NCBI GenBank assembly: GCA_963729695.1
Contig: CAVSOT010000007.1
Coordinates: forward strand, 248,001 to 312,000
Length of the DNA: 64,000 bases
Direction of reading: 5' to 3'
Source: PALSA-693 sp963729695
GTDB lineage: Bacteria > Actinomycetota > Acidimicrobiia > Acidimicrobiales > Palsa-688
Shown here: positions 58,803 through 64,000 of the stretch, one piece after another
Layout: every line of letters begins with the position of its first letter
Position numbering within the stretch: position 1 is the first letter of the stretch
Translations under genes and position numbers: made by a program
The notes under the pieces: generated by a model
Told to the model about the DNA's origin: nothing
Databases searched by the model: none
The model's input: only the letters and a program-made list of their open reading frames with translations

Positions 58803-59642
58803 TCAGTCGGGCGCGGGAATGGCCCGCAGATGCGGCGCCATCATCAAGGGGGTTACCGCCATGACCCCTCCGTCCACCGGCAGGGTGACGCCCGTGATCC
58901 AGCGGGCCTCGTCGCTCGCCAGGAACACCGCGGCCCAAGCCACGTCCCAGCCATTTCCTTCGGTCCCGAGCAGCGAAGCCGCTGCGGCCAGCTGCTGGCG
59001 GTAGTCCGTTTCCGGTGTGTGGCCGCGGACGGAGTACATCAGCGGCGTGGTGATGTGGCCGGGGGCGATAGCGTTGACCCGCACTCCCTGCCGACCGTGC
59101 GAGTAGGCCATGTCGACCGTGAGGGCGTGGATGCCACCCTTGGCCGCCGAATACCCCACATAGCTGCCGCCCCTGAATCCCGAGATCGAGCCGATGTTGA
59201 CGATGGCGCCCGCGCCCTTCTCGGCCATGACCGGCACGGCGTACTTCGAGGCCAGAAAAGCGGTCCGCAGGCTGATGTCGAGCACCCGATCCCAATCGGC
59301 CTCACTTGTATCGACAACCGTGCCGGCGATCGCCGCCCCGATGTTGTTGACCAACACATCGACCGTGCCGAACGTGTCGACTGCGGCCCGGACCATGGCC
59401 TCGCAATCTGCGGCCTTGGTCATGTCGCCGGTGAAGACCGATCCGGTACCCCCCTCCTTCTCTATCAACCCCAGCGTCTCTTCGGCTCGATCGGGACGAA
59501 GGTCGGCGAGGAGGACCCGGGCGCCTTCTCGGGCCATGGCGATCGCTGTCGCCCGGCCGGTGGCGACGCCGGGCCCCGGCGTGGAGCCGGCTCCGGTCAC
59601 GATCGCTACCTTGTCTTCGACCCGCCCTTGACGCTCGACCAT
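58803..59642 (-). CDS. Short-chain dehydrogenase with an expanded glycine-rich loop
   Basis: A 279-residue SDR. The nucleotide loop is GAGSTPGPGVATGRATAIAMAREGA, longer than the usual TGxxxGIG, as in a distinct actinobacterial subfamily. NNIGAAIAG, IGSISGFRGGSYVGYSAAKGGI and IAPGHITTPLM follow, and it ends WITGVTLPVDGGVMAV. It is co-directional with the racemase gene downstream. The longer loop may alter cofactor binding; substrate unknown. Confidence 0.85.
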   Translation of the reverse strand: MVERQGRVEDKVAIVTGAGSTPGPGVATGRATAIAMAREGARVLLADLRPDRAEETLGLIEKEGGTGSVFTGDMTKAADCEAMVRAAVDTFGTVDVLVNNIGAAIAGTVVDTSEADWDRVLDISLRTAFLASKYAVPVMAEKGAGAIVNIGSISGFRGGSYVGYSAAKGGIHALTVDMAYSHGRQGVRVNAIAPGHITTPLMYSVRGHTPETDYRQQLAAAASLLGTEGNGWDVAWAAVFLASDEARWITGVTLPVDGGVMAVTPLMMAPHLRAIPAPD

Positions 59643-59927
59643 CGCTTTTCCTTTCCTCCCACACGTGTGATCCGGTCCGCGACCGGCGCACCAGGGCCCC
59701 GTCGATGCCGGGATTCGGCCGGCTCGCCCCGTTTGGTGGCGGGTGGACGGACAGGCTGTCCGCCGATGGCCTTATGGGGCGATAGTAGCTGCTTCTCGAC
59801 TTCGGGGTGAAAGCGAAGGCGCCGAGTGGCCGCCTTTCCAAGGGGATCCCGGCCCGGCCGGCGATGACATCGAAAGGGTAGAGTCGGCTTCTTGCCAACC
59901 GGCCGGGGTACGAATGTGAGGTGAGTA

Positions 59928-60401
59928 ATGAACGCAGAGCAGCTCTCTGATCTTTACGAGATCCAAAAGTTGAAAGCTCGGTACTTTCGCTGCATGGATA
60001 CCAAGCAATGGGAGGGGTTCCGCGATTGCTTTACCGATGACATGCAGCTGATCATGGACGACGCCCGAGTGCCTGAGTCGACCACGCCCAGCTTTCCGAG
60101 TCCCGACGCCCTGGTGAGATTTCTCCGTAAGCTCGACGGAGCCATTACCGTGCACCACGGCCATATGCCGGAGATCGACTTCGTGGACCAGGATCACGCC
60201 ACGGGCATTTGGGCGATGTACGACTGGGTCGACGACCCCGAGGTCCTGGGTGGGGCATGGCGAGGCTTCGGTCACTACCACGAGCAGTACCGCCGGTGCG
60301 ACGACGGGCGCTGGCGGATCGCCCATGTGCACCTGACCCGGCTGCGGGTCAATGCGGTCGAGCATCAACCGTCGGAAGTGGGTCCTACGGTTCGGCTCTA
60401 G
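59928..60401 (+). CDS. SnoaL-like protein (NTF2 fold), paralogue 1
   Basis: A 157-residue protein. EIQKLKARYFRCMDTKQWEGFRDCFTDDMQLIMDDARVPEST and ITVHHGHMPEIDFVDQDHATGIWAMYDWV match the SnoaL_4-like type, with a His-His cluster (VHHGHMPEI) and the C-terminal GRWRIAHVHLTRLRV. It is clearly related to the gene at 63287 (KARYFR.MDT.QW..FR..FTDD, VH.GH.PEI.FVD...ATG.WAM). Relatives include aromatic ring-hydroxylase-associated and isomerase-like enzymes. ATG 59928; the gap upstream (285 nt) shows no other gene. Confidence 0.82.
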   Translation: MNAEQLSDLYEIQKLKARYFRCMDTKQWEGFRDCFTDDMQLIMDDARVPESTTPSFPSPDALVRFLRKLDGAITVHHGHMPEIDFVDQDHATGIWAMYDWVDDPEVLGGAWRGFGHYHEQYRRCDDGRWRIAHVHLTRLRVNAVEHQPSEVGPTVRL

Positions 60402-60497
60402 CCGGCCTCCCCGGGACGTCGGCTGGTGCTGGGGAGGCGGGGAACGCTCGTCAGTTCCACGAGGGTCGCCGTCGACGATCGGTCGATCGGTGGTCAA

Positions 60498-60554
60498 GTC
60501 GACGATTGGTGGTCAAGTCGACGATTGGTGGTCAAGTCGACGATTGGTGGTCAA
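60498..60554. repeat. 19-nt tandem repeat (three perfect units)
   Basis: Three perfect copies of GTCGACGATTGGTGGTCAA follow each other (60498-60516, 60517-60535, 60536-60554), flanked by degenerate copies at 60471-60497 and 60555-60570. Each unit starts with the palindrome GTCGAC. Copy number probably varies between strains. Confidence 0.85.
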
Positions 60555-60571
60555 GTCGACGATCGGTCGTC

Positions 60572-60612
60572 ACTAATGGACATCTATGCAGCCTCAGGCT
60601 GCACAGATGTCC
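60572..60612. repeat. Dispersed palindromic repeat, copy 2
   Basis: ACTAATGGACATCTATGCAG plus CCT pairs with AGGCTGCACAGATGTCC around a single central C. It is homologous to the palindrome at 31403-31449 but its distal arm is eroded (AAAGT instead of ATTAGT). Confidence 0.8.
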
Positions 60613-60640
60613 AAAGTTTGCGACGAGACGCCCGGATGGT

Positions 60641-60812
60641 GGGGGCCTACCACCCGAATGGGTCGGCAGACGAGACGACGGGATGGCGGGGGCCTACCAC
60701 CCGAATGGGTCGGCAGACGAGACGACGGGATGGCGGGGCCTACCACCCGAATGGGTCGGCAGACGAGACGACCGGTTGGCGGGGGGCCTACCACCCGATG
60801 GGCCCGCAGACG
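60641..60812. repeat. 46/47-nt tandem repeat (about 3.7 units)
   Basis: Units begin G-run then CCTACCACCCGAATGGGTCG and end GAGACGACGGGATGGC. Units lie at 60641-60687, 60688-60734, 60735-60780 and a degenerate fourth to about 60812; a partial tail lies before the first. The G run varies (5, 5, 4, 6), which looks like slippage. This is a minisatellite, not a CRISPR: there are no unique spacers. Confidence 0.85.
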
Positions 60813-60859
60813 GGCTCCCGGACCGCGGGCCGGGTGGTGACGGCACTTGCGCCCGATGG

Positions 60860-61972
60860 CTACTGGAAGTTGATGACTCCACGGATGTTGGTGCCCGCAT
60901 ACATGTCGTCATAGCCGGCGTTGATCTCCTCCAGCCGGTAGGTCCGCGAGATCAGCTCGTCGAGCTTCAGCTGTCCCTGCTCGTACATGGCCAGCAGCCG
61001 GAGGACATCGGTCGAGGGCGACATCATTCCGTACAGGCAGCCCTGGATGCGCTTCTGGAACATGGCGAGCATGAAGGGGCTGATGGGTATGGAGGCCAGG
61101 TCCATGGGCGCCACGGCCGTCACGACGAGCGTCCCGCCTTTGCGGATGGACTCGAAACCCTGGCCGATGTGCTCACCCGTCAGAACCCCGACCGTGATGA
61201 TCGTCTTGTCCGCACCCTGACCGTTGGTCAGTGACCGGGCCAGGTCAGCCGCTTGGTCGATGGACGACACCGCGTCGGTCGCCCCGAGCCGGAGGGCGGC
61301 TTCCTGCTTGAGTTGGACCGGGTCCGCAGCGATGACACGCATGGCGCCGGCGTGGGCTGCGCCCTGCACGGCGTTGATCCCGATGCCCCCGACGCCCATC
61401 ACGATCACGACCTCACCGGGTTGCACGTCCGCCGCCTTGACCGCGGAACCCCAGCCGGTCGGTACGCCGCAGCCGAGGAGGGCAGCGGGGAGCAGGGGGA
61501 CGTGGTCGGGGATCTTTATACATGACCACTCGGGCATCACGCTGAGCTCGGAGAAGGTCCCGACCAGCGCGCTCCTGGCCACGTCCCGGCCCTGATAGTG
61601 CAGTCGGTACGTCCCGTCGAGTTGGGAGCCGTGCATGATCAGGGAGCCGTTGTCGCACAGGTTTTGCATGCCGCTCGCGCACCACCGGCAACGACCGCAC
61701 CCCGGGATAAACGAGGTGATGATGTGATCGCCCGGTTTGAGGGAAAAGACACCGGGTCCGACGTCTTCGACCACGCCGGCACCTTCGTGCCCACCGCAGT
61801 AGGGAAGATGCCCGACCTTGCCGTCCCCTTTGGCCACGTGTTCATCGGAGTGGCACAAACCCGAGGCAGCCAGGCGGACCAGGACCTCTCGCTCCTTTGG
61901 ACCGTCGAGGTCGGCCTCTACGACCTCCCATTTCCCAGGCTGCTGCATGAGTAGTGCCGCTTTGGTCTTCAT
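60860..61972 (-). CDS. NDMA-type (mycofactocin-linked) zinc alcohol dehydrogenase
   Basis: A 370-residue MDR. The N-terminus MKTKAALLMQQPGKWEVVEADLDGP, GHEGAGVVEDVGPGV, CGRCRWCASGMQNLC, VMGVGGIGINAVQGAAHAGA and the AVAPMDLASIPISPFMLAMFQKRIQGCLYGMMSP segment match NDMA-dependent alcohol dehydrogenases, which keep tightly bound NAD and are regenerated by mycofactocin. GLCHSDEHV holds the catalytic zinc Cys. It may share an electron carrier with the SDR at 4137. Its 3' end lies next to the repeats. Confidence 0.87.
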   Translation of the reverse strand: MKTKAALLMQQPGKWEVVEADLDGPKEREVLVRLAASGLCHSDEHVAKGDGKVGHLPYCGGHEGAGVVEDVGPGVFSLKPGDHIITSFIPGCGRCRWCASGMQNLCDNGSLIMHGSQLDGTYRLHYQGRDVARSALVGTFSELSVMPEWSCIKIPDHVPLLPAALLGCGVPTGWGSAVKAADVQPGEVVIVMGVGGIGINAVQGAAHAGAMRVIAADPVQLKQEAALRLGATDAVSSIDQAADLARSLTNGQGADKTIITVGVLTGEHIGQGFESIRKGGTLVVTAVAPMDLASIPISPFMLAMFQKRIQGCLYGMMSPSTDVLRLLAMYEQGQLKLDELISRTYRLEEINAGYDDMYAGTNIRGVINFQ

Positions 61973-62234
61973 CTTCTAACCTCCAACCCCACAGTGCTGC
62001 GCTACCTCAAGAGGGTCTTGTTGCTCTGATATTCCCCCAAGGAACAACCAGGTCGCGAGACCGCTCTCGAGTACGAGAAATTCTCTGTGACGCGCAGGCG
62101 CCCACGTTAGTGTCACCCGGTGCCACCCGCAATCGCCGAGCCCTGAAGCCGGCTGGTGCCCGTGCCGCGTCGCCCTACGGCCGGGTAAAGGCGCGGCTCA
62201 GGCATGGCTCAGGGGCGAGGCTCGGCCGCGCCCT

Positions 62235-63205
62235 TCAGGGATCGCCGACGCTGACGAGACCGCTCTTCATGCCCACCGTGACCGGCTCGACATACACGGG
62301 TTGGACCGTCGTTGCCGCCGGGAGATCCTCATGCACGCGCATCTTGAGTGGTTCAGTGGGCATATCGATGAAGGCAGGGAAGAGGTCGTCGTGGTGGCAG
62401 GGAAGGACGACCTTCGGCTGGTACGTCTCGATGAGCGGCATGGTGGCTTCCTGGAGCTGCCTTCTGACGAGCGGACGGCCCACGAAACCCACGATGGCGA
62501 GATCGCACCCTGGGTTGGCGTCGAAGTAGGACGCGCTCCTCCTCGCTGATCGGTCCCGCGCTGTCCCGGTACACGATTCGGTACTCGTCGATATCGATGA
62601 TGAGACACATCGTCCCCTCGGTCATGACCTCCGGATCCCAGCTGCCTCGCGCCTTCACCGCTTCGGCGTAGGCCTCCTCTTCGGCGCTGAGTGGGGGCGC
62701 GTCCCGTTCCCAGACCTGGCGGGCCTCGAACAGGGCCTGCAGGCTGATGTGCTGTTCCGGATGGGTGAGGTCGGCGTGGATGCCGCGGATGACCCGGAGG
62801 GTGAACTCGGGGAACTCGAGCACGTCGCCCTCGCCCCGGCCGGTCACGTCGATGATGCGGTCGACCGGGAGTCCTCCCTTGGTGAGGACGTCAGCTCCGA
62901 GGGGGTGCACAACCACCGAGGATGCGGTGCGTTTCGCAACCTCCGCGGCGTCGCTGATGTGGTCGTAGTGGGGGTGGCCGATCAGGACCGCGTCCGCTCG
63001 TTGGACCTCGTCCGGTCGGAACCCGATGCTGCGCATCCGCGGGCCGCGGTCGTAAAACGTGTCCAGGAGGATGACCCGGTCGTGGAAGTTCAACTCGTAG
63101 TTCGACGTGCCGTACCAGCGGACGGTGAGGGCGTCCGGGGCCGCCGTTGATCGGACCGCCAAGCATCGCCGGGCGGCTGTATCCGAGTATCGGGTCCGTG
63201 TTCAT
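62235..63205 (-). CDS. Metallo-beta-lactamase-fold (UlaG-like) hydrolase broken by two frameshifts
   Basis: The central frame (to 62520) has WYGTSNYELNFHDRVILLDTF, ADAVLIGHPHYDHISDAAEVA (the HxHxDH metal motif as HPHYDH) and MCLIIDIDEYRIVYRDSAGPI. Its N-terminus is best supplied by ATG 63205 in the next frame (MNTDPILGYSRPAMLGGPING, with AGGAACGCA upstream), joined by removing one base in the CCCC/GG tract near 63135-63140. At about 62523 another extra base must be removed to reach DANPGCDLAIVGFVGRPLVRRQLQ and VVLPCHHDDLFPAFIDMPTEP. Corrected length is 322 residues. It is a probable lactonase or phosphoesterase-like metal hydrolase. Confidence 0.72.
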
Positions 63206-63286
63206 TGCGTTCCTGCCATGCCGGGTTGACCTTTCGCTCGAGCGATGTGACGCGTGGGGAGCGGCTCGATTTCCTGGCCCGAGGGG

Positions 63287-63787
63287 CTAGTCTTCGGCGA
63301 CGGAACTCAGGACGTTTCTGTCGATCACGTCGTGGGGTTGTGACTCCCGTGGGGGCACGGGGTTGAGTCGCAGGCGGGTCAAATGGATGGACGAGATCCG
63401 CCATCTGCCGTCCGCGCCCCGCACGTAGCGCTCGTGGTAGTGCCCGTAGCTCTGCGAGGCGAAGCCCCGCCCGGGTTCGTCAGTCCATCCGAACATGGCC
63501 CACACGCCGGTGGCGTTGTTCTCGTCCACGAACTCGATCTCAGGGGTGTGACCCTGGTGGACCGTGATCTTGGACGGATCCGACGCCGACAGGTAGGCCA
63601 CCAGTTGGTCTGCGCTGTCGAACACCGGGGTTTGGGATTCCGGAAGCCGCGAATTCGAGATGTAGTAGGTAAGGTCATCCGTGAACAAAGTGCGGAACTT
63701 GTCCCACTGCCTGGTGTCCATAAAGCGAAAGTAGCGAGCTTTCAACAGGTGGATTTCGTGAAGATCGGGAACTTGCTGTGCGTCCAC
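63287..63787 (-). CDS. SnoaL-like protein (NTF2 fold), paralogue 2
   Basis: A 166-residue protein: LHEIHLLKARYFRFMDTRQWDKFRTLFTDDLTYYISNSRLPESQ, ITVHQGHTPEIEFVDENNATGVWAMFGW and GRWRISSIHLTRLRL. It is a clear paralogue of 59928. GTG 63787 has GGAGGAGGAA just upstream. The N-terminal extension seen upstream in the same frame is not conserved. It and the paralogue may bind related aromatic or alicyclic ligands. Confidence 0.83.
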   Translation of the reverse strand: MDAQQVPDLHEIHLLKARYFRFMDTRQWDKFRTLFTDDLTYYISNSRLPESQTPVFDSADQLVAYLSASDPSKITVHQGHTPEIEFVDENNATGVWAMFGWTDEPGRGFASQSYGHYHERYVRGADGRWRISSIHLTRLRLNPVPPRESQPHDVIDRNVLSSVAED

Positions 63788-63825
63788 TTCCTCCTCCTTG
63801 TTGCGGTGGCCTACCGGGGGGAAGT

Positions 63826-64000
63826 CTAGGACGGGACGTGGCGTGCGGGGGGAGGGTATGATCCCCAGAGCCGCTTGATGACGGTCACCATGCCCAGGGG
63901 GTTCGAACCATCCCGCCACTCCATGTCGACGATGCCGGCTGCCGCCCACTGATGGGCCAATTTGCCATCGAGGGCCTTGTAGCCGTGGCGGGCCCGGGCG
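63826..64000 (-). CDS. 3' end of an unidentified gene (partial, runs off right edge)
   Basis: The reverse strand reads 57 codons to a TAG at 63826-63828. The peptide includes GYKALDGKLAHQWAAAGIVD, then a W-R-D segment, IKRLWGSYPPP and the end ARHVPS. The frame is open to the edge, and the composition looks coding. I do not recognise the family from this fragment. Confidence 0.5.
   Translation of the reverse strand, partial: ARARHGYKALDGKLAHQWAAAGIVDMEWRDGSNPLGMVTVIKRLWGSYPPPARHVPS

Larger units (their letters stand above)
60402..60859. other. Convergent intergenic region made of repeats
   Basis: This 458-nt stretch, between a rightward and a leftward gene, carries three repeat classes, listed separately. 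Open frames through it come from the repeats and are not believed. Confidence 0.6.

Noticed and set aside
60641..60812. Possible CRISPR array
   Set aside because: Adjacent repeat units have no unique spacers and there are no cas genes.
60209..61234. Long frame through the repeats at 60.4-60.9 kb and antisense to the alcohol dehydrogenase
   Set aside because: Repeats create tandem peptide units only by their period being read three times; rest of frame is antisense to a real gene.
1..64000. tRNA, rRNA, transposase, integrase, or prophage genes
   Set aside because: Searched by eye in all gaps and frames; no cloverleaf-like T-loop sequence, DDE or tyrosine recombinase motif was found.

Overview
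The window is high-G+C DNA with an actinobacterial signature. It encodes an F420-type LLM oxidoreductase, a mycofactocin-type SDR and an NDMA-type alcohol dehydrogenase. GTG and TTG starts are frequent, 4-nt start/stop overlaps are common, and several -10 boxes sit about 7 nt before a start codon, which suggests leaderless transcripts. An environmental actinomycete (Acidimicrobiia-like or Mycobacteriales-like) is a reasonable inference, but I cannot fix the genus. I see no rRNA, tRNA, CRISPR array, transposase or phage gene. About 56 protein genes are supported.

Layout. 1-7151: the first codons of a TPP-dependent E1-alpha gene, two paralogous D-aminoacylase-type amidohydrolases, a mycofactocin-type SDR, an SCP2-PhyH fusion and another SDR. 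7487-19669: one long plus-strand catabolic block: Rieske oxygenase, nitroreductase, E1-alpha/E1-beta/free lipoyl protein, a 29-codon ORF, acylating aldehyde dehydrogenase, SDR, and two overlapping acyl-CoA dehydrogenase pairs around an enoyl-CoA hydratase. 19739-27236: minus-strand block: a TetR regulator of odd composition, acyl-CoA dehydrogenase, LLM oxidoreductase, acyl-CoA ligase, MaoC hydratase, CitE-type lyase and carboxyltransferase. 27237-33430: zinc alcohol dehydrogenase, DUF3048 lipoprotein, membrane protein, an orphan DNA methyltransferase and a SnoaL-like protein. 33534-36937: agmatine deiminase plus a divergent fused UreAB/UreC urease with no accessory genes. 37035-43392: housekeeping and small genes (class I aldolase, DUF1269, DUF1707, aldo/keto reductase, VOC, MFS pump). 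43466-59642: a second catabolic island: amidohydrolase, three cupins, Baeyer-Villiger monooxygenase, ester hydrolase, Fe-alcohol dehydrogenase, five SDRs, cyclase, third amidohydrolase, DUF35 protein and alpha-methylacyl-CoA racemase. 59928-64000: SnoaL-like proteins, a compound repeat locus, NDMA-type alcohol dehydrogenase, a broken metallo-beta-lactamase-fold gene and the 3' end of an unidentified gene.

How it fits together (inference). The oxygenases (Rieske, PhyH, BVMO) and many dehydrogenases would oxidise an alicyclic or methyl-branched lipid. Ester hydrolases would open rings, and the CoA ligase, racemase, acyl-CoA dehydrogenases, hydratases and lyase would shorten the CoA ester. The substrate is unknown; isoprenoid or steroid-like compounds are the best guess.

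Five genes appear broken by six single-base frameshifts. The surrounding reading frames are otherwise clean, so sequencing error must be excluded before calling them pseudogenes.
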